Assembly: GCA_013399305.1 (NCBI GenBank)
Contig: VXAI01000038.1
Location: 5,604,751 to 5,668,750 of the forward strand
Length of the DNA stretch: 64,000 nucleotides
Direction: 5' to 3'
Source: Rostratula benghalensis
Taxonomy: Eukaryota; Chordata; Aves; Charadriiformes; Rostratulidae
Of this stretch, positions 1-10,535 are shown piece after piece. The notes under the pieces are model-generated. The model was not told where the DNA came from, did no database searches, and saw only the letters and a list, made by a program, of their open reading frames with translations. The position numbers and the translations under genes were made by a program. Each line of letters begins with the position of its first letter. The stretch's first letter is position 1.

Positions 1-3000
1 GAAGATTGAGACTGAGAAACAGCATTGCATTTCAACACGCCGGTGACCTCAACCTGACAACACCATGATTTAGCTGTGGTCTATGCCAAGGACAGCCACT
101 TGTGGTAGTGACTGTACGCATACTCATCAGAGCACTACCACAACTCCATTTGTGACTGGGATCTGTGGTCAAGATTGAAATCAAACTGCTGAGACTCTAG
201 ATAACCAGCTGGGCCAATAATGTTAGCATACACCAGTTTCTGTGGCTAAAGAGAAGCAAGGAGTGACACAGCAGCCAGCACATCTGGCCACCCATCAGCC
301 TGGACATCCAAGTGCCTCCTCAAGCCCATGGCAGAGGAACAGCTACTGGGGCCACATCTCCAGAGAGTCCTGCAGCCCCCATCTCCTGCCTTGGGATCAT
401 TGATGCTGTAACCACACCGCCACTCTTTCCTTGCCTTCTGGGCATTACAGAAATGCAATTACTTAGCTGCATTAGGCAATTCCTTGCCTGTAGAAAAAAA
501 AAATTAAAGTTATCTCCCTGGTTTGCAATACAATTTTGTTTGAGCTACAGCTATGTAGACAGTACCCTGCAAGAAGCTCCTTAGAAATCACAGACAGACA
601 AATACACACCCACCTTTACCAAACAGACTGGTTCTGTGGGTGGACCACATTTAAAACCATTTGGTGTCGTGTGCATGTATAAATTTATATACATACCATA
701 TGCTTTATCATCACTGGGGCCAAAATGAGCCAAGGGAAATTTACTGAATATCATGACTGAATCATTTTTAATCCCCTTAAATAATTTAGAAAAAAAAAAG
801 AAGACAAGAGGGTGGGAAAGCTGTGGGTGCTATTAGCTCTCTCCCAAAGTCAGGCTGCAACAACCATGCCCATCCAGGCCCTGTGCCTGTAACGTGTCTG
901 CTGAACCCTGCCTTCAACACCAAAGCACGAATGGTTTGCTTGTGAGTTTCTGAAGAAAGAGAAGCCAAGAAACGCAAGAGGGGACAGGCAGACTCCACTA
1001 CCTGCCACCACAAGGGACTCTGCTCTTACCCGAGACTGGCAGGGGGCTTCCAGGGGCTGACCCCCCCTCCGGCAGCCAGCTCAGACTTCGGTGTCTTCAG
1101 GAGACCAAACTGCACTGATGGAAAACTTGGGGGTGACAAGGACATTTATTTCAGAAGCTTCTTCTCCTCGCAGGGCACAAGTTACATATAAGTATTTAGC
1201 TAGCTTTGAAAATCCTCTTCTTTTTTGGAAGCTCTATGGCTGTTGTGCTCCACAAAGCCCCAGTTTGAGTGTGGTTTTGCACACTCCTCCCATTCCTCAG
1301 TGAACTCAGGCTGGGCCAGAGGCTTTAGCTGAACCCTGACCAAGTGTTGTAGTCTAAGGAGCCAGGACCTCAGTTTACGTGTGCCTGTGTGAAAGTCAAA
1401 CAGTGCTACTGGCTTTGCTGATACTTCAGTGAAACCAGATTCTGGCCCCCACATAACCAGATTTTTACTTTTTTTTTGGAGAGAACAGCTCTTTCTCTTT
1501 TCCTTTTTCCCACCGAGCAAATAAACTTTGGTCTCTGACTGAGCCAAACAAAACAAAGTTATGCATTGCTGGTCCAGAAAAAAAAATAAATGTCCTAAAT
1601 TGATAATATCTAACAAAATTAAATTCTTATTAGAAAAACAACGGCCTGGTGGTGTTGAGATAATTACATTGAGAAAAATGCTAAAGAGAACAGTTAATTG
1701 GAACTGGATAAATTTAGCTAGTAATACAAACAAACGTATGTTGCCAAACAGAGATAGAGGACTCCTTCATGGTCCCCGTGTGGGTCGGTGTATGCAGAGG
1801 GTTATTGGCAGCAACAGTGGCAAAATAAATTACCATATTTCTAGAGGGTTAGTAAAGATTAATAAAGGACAGTGCATCCCTCAGGCTGTGCCACGGCCAT
1901 CTGCTCCACTATTTTTCTTAATGCTCTCGGACCTGAATTCGGCAAATCCTGTGTTAGTTTTCTTGCCGAGCTGAGTGTTGACAGGGATAACTCCCTGGTT
2001 ACGTGTCACATCTTGCAGTCCTCGGGGACGGTCTGCATTTGCCCTTGCTCAGCCCCTTCCCGTGACGCCTCTCTGCTCCTCCACCAAAGTGACTGGGAGC
2101 TGTAGGAGATCAGATGTCTTTCCATCTGAAAAGGGCATGGGGGATTTATACCCTGTTTCAAAACTATAGCTGGACTTTGTGTCATCTAATCAGATTGCCA
2201 ACTGCCTAATCATTATTTACTGATAGCTATTTAAATCCTAATAAGTCTTCCTACTAATAACCTCCCCCCACCCCTGGCCAGGCGGCAGATGTTTCACAGA
2301 GCACTGCTGGGAACAGCTACTTTCTCCCTGTCCTTGAGAAAGACACCGTGCTCCAAACCTCGAGCTCCACCATGGCCCAGGCATCCTTTAGTGATCCCGT
2401 CACTCCCCCTGAGCCTTAATTGAGCAGCGCTGTGAGAAAGAGATGAGGGTGGAGAGGGATGTGGTGCAGCATTGGTAGCAGGAGGCAAAGGGCAGGATGG
2501 GCAGAGCCAGTGACCACCCAGACCTCGCCACTCCTGTGGCCCCATACAGGCTCCCTCCCACCCCAACAGGGAGGGCTTCTTCTCCAGAGGGACACCCACT
2601 GAAGAGCTCCGGAGGTTGGGAGTCTCCAAAACACCATCTCTCTCAAGGGAGTGTGATAATTTGATGTCTGAACAGTACATTAATGTTAATTAATGTTTGT
2701 AAATGGTGCAATGAGCATCTGTCACTCTGGTGCTCCAACACTCTTTGGATACATCTGCTTTGCTTTAGCCTTTATTTAGCAGTGATTATGTGGTATGTTT
2801 GAATTCCAGCAAGATTAGCGTTGACTATACACACACACAGCTAGGGCTGCTTTGTTGCCTGTTACACAGCAAATCTGCAAATGTTCTGAACGTGCCAGGC
2901 AAAGAGTGTACCTAGTGCCCAGCAGAGACATGGACTGGGAGGAAAGCTTCATGGACTGGAGGACAGCCAGGGGAGGTGGAAGAAGCAGAGAGTGGGTGCA

Positions 3001-6000
3001 GGATGCTCCGGCTGCATGATAAGCAGAGGCACCAGGTGTGCATCTTAGCCCAGGCATTTCAGAGCTGTTTGTTTCTCTGGTTTTTGGTTGTGTTGGGTTT
3101 TTTTGTTTGTTTGTTTTTCTTCTTCCCCCAAGACTTTGAGAAGTAATTGTATTGCAAATTGTACTGCAAATATTGAAGAAGAAAATTGCCTTCCCTGACA
3201 GGTTAACTGTATTTGGAGACTCCATCATAGCCACTTGCCCTATTTATATGCCAGGGCAATTATTTTTATTGCACGGGCACAAGGAATGGATAGATATGCA
3301 TAAAACATGCAATAAATAAATAATTCAAGGCTAAATCTTCCTTTTATATTAGAATACCAAAAAGATGATGAAAAAGCATAACCTAGTAACAGCAAAATTT
3401 GGATTCAGTAGGCCCTGAGGCCCCTGGTATTTTTCAGATAAGAATGTCTCTCAGTCTCTGCAGTGCTTTGCTCCCTGCATCTGACTGGTAAGATCAGCTT
3501 ATCCTGTGGTGATATCTCCAGATTTTCTCAAATGCCTTTGAGAATTAAAGCCTGAATGCTTTTTTTATTTTTTTTTCAGAGGCAGTAATGGAAATAGATA
3601 CAAGATATTATCAGATAAAAGTCTTTTCAAGTAACACTTTCTGAGAATGTTGAATGGAATGACTTTCCAAACTGAGTCCTGAGGATTAGATTAACCACCC
3701 CATTTCTTTTAAAAAGCCCACAGTTGTATGCCCCGAAAGAAAACAGCAGGCAGCAAATATATGAATCACAGATAAAACACCAGCTAGAAAAAACATGCTC
3801 CCATAAAGTCTGAGTGAACAGAGGGGCAACCGCTAGCAAAAATAAAATAAAACAGGAATCAGTGCTGTCGGTGCTCCTCCAACCCAGCTGCTAAGATGGG
3901 CAAAGCAGCGGTGATGGAGAACAGCTCAACCACGGGCTGAGTCATCCTTTCCTGCACATAAACCCAGGCATCCATCTACCTGCTCTCATCTTCTCAGGGC
4001 CATCCACCAGACATGTTGCTCTTACTCATATCAGACTGAACATTTTGAGCTGACCTGAAAGTTTCTTGGAGACGACTGCAGAATACCTCAAAAAATAAAC
4101 TATCGGGAAGTCTTTTTAAATCTCAACTAACGTTTGCACAGGACAAGGGGGAGACATGTTTTGAAAGCCTGTAGTCCAAGTCCCGAAGGAAAATTGGGCG
4201 CAGTGGTTGGAAATGAGAAGATTTTCTAGCCCGTTAAATCCTTGCTGTGAACAGCATGTCCTGGGTACACTGCTCATTTGGGTTAGGGGATGGTTATTCT
4301 GTCAAGTCATTAATCTCTGTTAGACTCCACTGCCAGGTATCCACATTTTAACTAATAACACACAAGGAACAGCACAACCTTTTGAGTTCAGTCTGCAAAA
4401 GGAAAAGGATTTTAAAATTGGAAATGCTCAAGAAATAGGTGGAATTTAGAAAATTTTTGTTCTCCTACTATTACAATGTGACTCAAGTCTGGATTTTTTC
4501 ACTTTTCACCTCTTAGAGGTGAAGTCAGCTAATAATTTTCTCCTTGCCCTTCTCAGGTTGATGACAGACCAAGATACACCTGTAAGTGATGCTCCCGACA
4601 GTCACAGCAAGGGGCTGGCACATTGCAAACATGAAAAAGGCAGATTTAAAAGATGGGGTTCAGCCTTCTTTAGTTGTGGAAAATGGATCTTTTATTCTGT
4701 ATCCACCACTCCACCCAAGCTGTATTGAAAATCCCTGCTTGCTGAGGAGGTTTGGAGCAGCAGCCAAATTCATGGCATCAGAAATGAATTATCTCTGTAA
4801 AAAGGACACAGGAGTGAAGGGGGACTGTCACTCCAGGTGACCTGCAACAGGATATGGCACAAGTGTAATATCCCCCTCAATACAGCAAGAAAGAGACCAT
4901 AGCATGTCCAAAGGGATGTGGTAAAGGCCAAAATCAAAATGTCTACGTTCTCCCTATCTTCTTTCACTCAAATACCTCCTCTGAGAGATGGAGGGAAAGA
5001 ACTCATGTTTCATTTCAATTGGAAAATGTTTTTTCAAACAGGCCTAACAGGAAAAAACATTCATATCCCTGGTCCTTGTGAATGTTTAGATCCAACAGTG
5101 TTGGTAGATAAGTGGCATCAGGTTTTGGATCTGCAAGCATCAAGGTCTGCTGATTGTGTTGGAGAGTAATTTACTGTGTTTCCTGATCTACCTAATCAGG
5201 CCTCCAGACCATGCCAGTGAGCAAGCACTGCAGAAATGGAAAATAACATATACAGTGGTAATTCAGGAAGAAAGGACGTCTTTAAATAGACCATTTGGAA
5301 CACGAATTGCTCATGACTTAGCACAGAAATTCCCGGTCAGGTTAGGGCTGTTACAGTGCTAAAGGACGATGTCCAGGTGGAATTAAACAAGTTCAGCAAT
5401 GGTTAAAGTACTCTATTGGTGTCCTACTTAGCTGTATTTTGAAAATCATGTTAACAAGTCAGTCAATCAACCAGAAGAAGAAATACAACTTTAAGAGAGG
5501 AACATGACTAGGAGCTGACACACCTACATAATATTGTCATTTACAGCAGTTTCAGGAGAGCTAGTCCAGTGCTACAGGAGGCACCTTGGTCTGCCTTGAG
5601 CACTGCAGTGAGTAGTCTGAACTGGACATCTGGTCCTGGGAGAACCCAGAAGCCTGTAGTTTTGGGACTTGACCAGATTCATACTGAAGTTTCTGATCAA
5701 ACAGCAAGTGATGAAAGCCATGCAGTTGACTTGGGATTCTCCGCTTCACATGAGACAGAGAGATCTTGGGCTTTCTCTTTCAGCTGACACTCACTGTCAA
5801 GAAATGCAGACATAATTGTGCCTTCTTGTACTGGGAGAAGAAACACGGCTTTTAAAACATCTAAAATGAGATGCTGGCTTTTTTCATGTCAGTGGCAAAG
5901 CTCCAAATGATTCCACCCATGGAATCAAAATAGCATCCAAGATGAACTTCTATAGCAAGATTGTATGGCTAGGAGAGCAACATAGGCTCTGCAGAGATTA

Positions 6001-6318
6001 GATGATATAGAAAAGTTTCTGTGGCAAATTCACGTGCCTTTGGAGGGAACAGCCTGCCTTGGGGGTGCTGCTGTTAGTGCTCTGCTAAAGGTATTGTGTG
6101 TGGTGGTCATTGCTCTAACAAGCACTAAATAAAGCCATTTTGAGAAGATGAACGGGACAAAAAACAAAGGTACCGGAGATTTACCTAAAATTTAGATCAG
6201 CTCTGCAGCTAGTCTGCAGAGGTGTCATTCTTCAGTGTGAAAGCACCAAGCAAACGATAAAGGCTAAGATAATTACCCACATCAGGCTGCATCCAACCAC
6301 CAGCCTGGAGAACCTTTT

Positions 6319-6332
6319 CTCTCTCTCTCTCT
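6319..6332 (+). repeat. (CT)n short microsatellite
   Basis: About seven CT units, intronic in HTR4. Confidence 0.9.
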
Positions 6333-7176
6333 CCCTGAGAGCAAAGAACAGCACATGTGAAAGAGAAAGAGCGTTTGTGTGTCCTGAAATAATTCCCTCA
6401 CAACTGGCAATTTCAGGTTTGTCAGCGGCCAAAAATTGCTGCTGTGTTTCTGTATCCCAGAGAGCGCAGTGCCTGTCACCCTCAGACCCCAGTGCAGGGG
6501 GTGCTGCACCTTCCACAGAACACACGTGGAACTGCATGTTTTGAGAATTAGAGCATTAGTTTCCTCCAAAACATGGTTACAAGAAAGCTCCTGTTTTCTT
6601 TCAAGACAGCCATTCTCCTCTTCTGTGTCGTATTCTAGTGACTAAAGTATTGACTTAGGATGGGGATGGAATGAGGGTCTTCAGAGTCAGCTCCCTGTTT
6701 CCCACTCTCCAAAGGAAGGGGAATCATCTCTGCGTGTCTGTAGGCAGCCACAGCCATCCTTACCCATTGCTACGGCAGCCCCGCATTCAAGACTCTCGGG
6801 GCAGAGAATAAAAGAGCACAGAAGAAAGGGCAGTCCTCCCCAGGTGTTCATACTCTACTCTGAATATTTCATTGCTAAAGAATAATTTAATACATTTCAT
6901 TTTAGGGTTGGGTTGTTTTGGGTTGGTCTTTTTTTTCTTCCATTTCCAGTTCCTTCTACTAAGCTGAATGTTTGCAAACTTCCTCAGGTCTGTTTATAAT
7001 AAGGAAAACTCTCTATATAAAACTGATCTTGGTTCTGTATCCCTAGAACATTAACTCTGAGCCATGCATTTCGACCATCATAGAGCCAAGGCTGCCCCGA
7101 CCCCTTCACCATCCCAGGCAAGGCTGTCCCAGAAGCATGGGGACCAAGGGAGACAGGCAATAGGAGGAAGAATTGA

Positions 7177-7192
7177 TGTGTGTGTGTGTGTG
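7177..7192 (+). repeat. (TG)8 microsatellite
   Basis: Eight uninterrupted TG units inside the HTR4 intron that follows the TM3 exon. Confidence 0.95.
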
Positions 7193-8745
7193 GTGTCTGT
7201 AAGACAGTGGCACAGGCAGGAGAAAGGGGGGTTTTTCCATCTGTGCACCCCAAATGGGAGCTTCCCCGTCCCCTACGGGTGTCAGAGATGAGGGAGTGAA
7301 GCAGAGGGTGGAAACCAATATTTTCCCTGCACGTCCCTTTCTCTACACAACCCTCTATGTTTAATTAAGAGCCTGGAGAACCAAACTTCAACATTGGATA
7401 TAACAAGGCCACATCCAGAGCACATGTTTTACTGGTAATTGGCTCAGAGTGGCTGTTTGTCAACGTTTTTAAGATAATGAGCTTCCTATTTGTGTTCCAG
7501 CCATCTAAACTTCCAGATGAGGAAACGTGTTGAAGCTATTGCGTGTCAGCTTCTCTCTGGACACAACACTGCGTGTGCCGGTGCCCCTCTCTCCCTCAAT
7601 AAAGGAGTGGTGCCCATCAATGGAGAAGTCAACCAAGTTTTGGAAGTTTGGCTGGGTACAGACTACTTGGGTGAAAGACGCCATTTAAATACCAATTGTC
7701 ACGAGAATGATTATGGTTATTTTGGCCACATTAGTAATACTAAGTATAGAGTATTTTAAAAGGTATTGAAGTCAAATGAAAGCTCTAAATATTGCTCATT
7801 AGAATAGTCAGTCAAGATGTTTTCTTCTAAGTGTTTATCCTGTGAAAAATCCGTGCTATTCTGTATGGAAAATTCCTCTGTCTATCCCAACAAACTGCAG
7901 ACAACAGTAAAACAGAATTGTTGGCCACCAACTATCTAGGATTTTGGCTTAATTTTAATCTTGCAAGGGAAGTTTAAAAGAAAATAAATTTCTTAGATTC
8001 TCTCACAAAGCCTGTGCACCATTTTCACCAGCTTCATTTACCTCTTTGTTAGCCTTAAGTGGTGGAGATGTGCAAATGGACACCTTAGAAAAACAGCCCA
8101 TAAAACTGTGGTGGGGGAAGGAATTGCCCTTTATATTTTTCTCCCAATAATGTAATACTATATGCCACAACGTGTCAGTTAGTAATATCAGTTTTCATCT
8201 GCCTGTATGGCTGCTAGCAGCAGGAAGAACAGTTCTGATAGCACTTGAAAGATATGTCAAATATGTTTTTGACAAAAGAGAGGAAGCCAGATAATTCCGT
8301 GCTTCGGTTCCTGGGAAGACAAGGCTCAGCAAAACACATCAAATCTTGCACCAGCCAAGGCTTCCCTGCTGCCTCTGGCAGTGAGCAGCACCTGACAGCA
8401 GTCTCCCAGCAAAACAACATCCTGTGCACAATGCACCTCCTTCTGTTTTTTTAAGGTGTCTTTTTTTTACTTTGACGAAGAAACTGTGCCACATCTGATC
8501 AGTAATGCAAACAGAGCTGTGCCGCAAAGCGGCTGAGAACCTGGCTTGCTCTATTGATATAAATCTCATTCCTTTTTAAGTTTTGAAACTGATGACAAGT
8601 CAGAGAGCTATCTCCAAAATCAGCTACCAGGAGAGATTTATTGCTTATTGTTCCCAGCAAGTTCATATTTGCCCCGTTGGCTACTGCTGACAAGCAACAA
8701 CGCCCAAAATCATAAAGCAACTGTAATTATTCTGTCTGATCCTAC

Positions 8746-8946
8746 CTGTCCAGCGAGATACAGCACAGGTGCAGGATTGATGCTGTGGTGAGCAGGACAT
8801 CGAGGGACGTTCGGACGAGGCAGAACATCTCTCCATAGATCCAGTTGTCCTGAACCAACTCAATAGCTCCAAACGGCATCACCAGCACTGACACCAGCAG
8901 GTCCGCAAAGGCAAGGGAAACAATGAAATAATTGGTCTTGATTTTC
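8746..8946 (-). CDS. HTR4: HTR4 exon: intracellular loop 1, TM2, extracellular loop 1 and TM3
   Basis: A 201 bp exon giving 66 full codons. It begins K-I-K-T-N-Y-F (loop 1), then TM2 with L-A-F-A-D (Asp2.50, the sodium site) and V-M-P-F-G. Next comes [11 protein letters not shown] with the extracellular-loop Trp and Cys3.25, which pairs with the second extracellular loop in this family. TM3 follows with [11 protein letters not shown], whose Asp3.32 binds the amine of serotonin. It ends C-C-I-S-L-D-(R), the start of the DRY motif, with the Arg codon split by the intron. The acceptor is TTGCAG right of 8946; the donor is CAG/GTAGG with GTAGG at 8745-8741. Differences from mammals are few, for example Asn for Ile before the loop Trp. 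The next exon, expected to begin Y-Y-A-I, was not found between 1 and 8745, so the gene continues out of the window. Confidence 0.97.
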
Positions 8947-9935
8947 CTGCAAGACAGATCACAACATTAGTGTGGAATAGTCTCAGTCCACCATCTTCTA
9001 TGCAGGGACAGAGATTTCAGCTTGTGTTTGGGTCTGATTTGCCCCGTCAACCCTGAGAGGTTCTCTCTAACATACTCCTCATTTTATATGGTCACCTCTA
9101 GCTTGTTCCTAGTTTTTACACCTAAATATCCACGGTGTTCCCTGCATAAATGCATCTTTCTGCTCACACAAAAGAGGCAGATAGATGCTCACAGGCCTCT
9201 GCATGCAGCTCAGCCTCACTGCTTGCATTGCAGAATTTGGGGTGGAGGAGGGGGACTTTATTTTAACTTGTAAATTGAGAAAAATCCTTCCAGAAAGCAC
9301 TGAGAACAATCTAGACTGAAGCTGTAATTTTAACTTGAAGAGTACTTTTTAAATCATAACAGTAAAACAGAATTAAATCCATTAAAAATCCCACGCAGAA
9401 TATGAATAGAGGCTGTTGAATATCTCACTCTGCTCCTGAGGCTGGTCTGACAACTCCCAAGGGTAGCAGCAAGCCTTGAGACAGGAGTTTTGCCTGTGAC
9501 ATTTCCCCCCCTCCCACCACCAGATCACTGGCAGCATTTGTCAAGCTGCGGCAGAGCATCAAAACTGCAATGGGACCTCAACCTGTGTGGTCTTCTGGTG
9601 GGCTTGTTAGGAAATTTGAGATGGAAAAAGGGTAGAGGCAAACTTTCTTCTCCAAATAATTGCTGGTTAGATCTGGTTTTCACCAATTTATCTGGGTTTG
9701 GTTTTTTTTTTTTTTTTTACGTTGAGACTGCTGAAAATGTAGAGGATGGATACTAAAAAGATCTGAGCGGGGATGCACTGAGGCAAGTGTGAGAGTGTGA
9801 CATTGCTGTGGTAAAACACCCTTCTTTGTGGTGGTTTATGTCCTAAACTGTGGGCACGGGGGGTTTTAGGTGGAGATTTTCCCCTGTGCCTCCTCGTGGA
9901 AAGGTAGCGGGTTGCTGAGGAGGAGAAGAGCTCAC
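8947..9935 (-). other. HTR4: HTR4 intron between the TM1 and TM2-TM3 exons
   Basis: A 989 bp intron bounded by GTGAG at 9935-9931 and TTGCAG right of 8946, with phase 2 at both ends. It holds a pure T17 tract at 9702-9718 and a short C-rich stretch near 9506-9520. No repeat element or other exon was recognised. Confidence 0.92.
9702..9718 (+). repeat. T17 homopolymer
   Basis: Seventeen T in the intron between the two transmembrane exons. It reads as poly-A on the transcribed strand, but no retroposed sequence was recognised beside it. Confidence 0.9.
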
Positions 9936-10061
9936 CTGAGCTGCCTGTCCCGGCACACGGCCACCATCACCAGCAGGTTCCCCAGGATGGCCATCAGTAT
10001 GACGGCGGAGATGAAGGTGAGCAGCACGATCTTCTCCGCGACGCCGAAGCCCTCACTCGAA
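9936..10061 (-). CDS. HTR4: HTR4 exon: extracellular N-terminus and TM1
   Basis: A 126 bp exon encoding 41 full codons plus split codons at both ends. It opens S-S-E-G-F-G, continues [11 protein letters not shown] into TM1, and ends [10 protein letters not shown]1 carries the class A landmark G-N-L-L-V (Asn1.50). The protein matches mammalian 5-HT4 receptor over this stretch almost residue for residue, with one fewer Glu in the tail (S-S-E-G against S-S-E-E-G). The acceptor is a pyrimidine-rich tract ending CCCCAG just right of 10061, and the donor is CAG/GTGAG with GTGAG at 9935-9931. The last two bases, AG, form an Arg codon with the first G of the next exon. 5-HT4 sits in the plasma membrane, binds serotonin and couples through Gs to raise cAMP. 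Identification is secure; only the connection to the upstream start exon is inferred. Confidence 0.95.
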
Positions 10062-10499
10062 CTGGGGAGCACGCAGGAAAAAACAGAGAAAAGGAAAGGA
10101 AATAAGATGCAGCAGCAGTGGGACAGGGATCACCCGGGCAGCACCGAGGCACCAGGAACGGGCACTTGTTTTGGCAAGTGCGAGAGCAGCATCCCCAGCG
10201 CCGGCGCAGCCTCCCCACCCAGACCATTAACACAGAGCAGTTCCTATTTTTGGGGAAAACTGCGAGGCAACCAAAAGGCTACATGTGGAGGATAACTGCA
10301 GAGCCCCTGGCCACCCAGGTCTCCCAGGGGCGGGTAAGCTGACACTTACAGTGGAGGAGCCCACTTCTGAGAGCTGGAGTGAACTGTGCCCAATTTCCAG
10401 AAATAACTTCCAGTTCAGAGCCTCCGGATAAAAATGTTTGCCATCTCTTTTCACCCCAATAAATTATGCTATTTTCTATGCAAAAGCATTTTGGTTTCC

Positions 10500-10535
10500 T
10501 TTTTTTTCCGCCCCCCCCATTTTTTTTCCCCCAAG
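10500..10535 (+). repeat. Pyrimidine-rich low-complexity tract
   Basis: Alternating T and C homopolymers (T8, C8, T8, C5 with few interruptions) in the first coding intron of HTR4. Confidence 0.85.

Larger units (their letters stand above)
1..8745 (-). other. HTR4: HTR4 intron after the TM3 exon (partial, runs off the left edge)
   Basis: Noncoding sequence after the GTAGG donor. I looked on the minus strand for the next HTR4 exon (the Y-Y-A-I-C-C-Q region) and did not see it. Open frames are short or unlike known proteins; the longest, about 177 codons at 1200-1733 minus, looks like chance. Contents seen: a (TTTG)-rich tract near 3097-3119, a (CT)n run at 6319-6332, a G/T-rich GGGTTG stretch near 6904-6930, a (TG)8 run at 7177-7192, and a TAAT inverted repeat at 2678-2695. 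No dispersed element recognised. Confidence 0.8.

Noticed and set aside
1200..1733. 177-codon open frame on the minus strand
   Set aside because: No recognisable domain; Lys/Ser-rich run from a T-rich tract; lies inside an HTR4 intron. Best explained by chance.
6232..6569. Minus-strand frames containing Arg-Glu repeats
   Set aside because: The repeat is the translation of the (CT)n microsatellite at 6319-6332.
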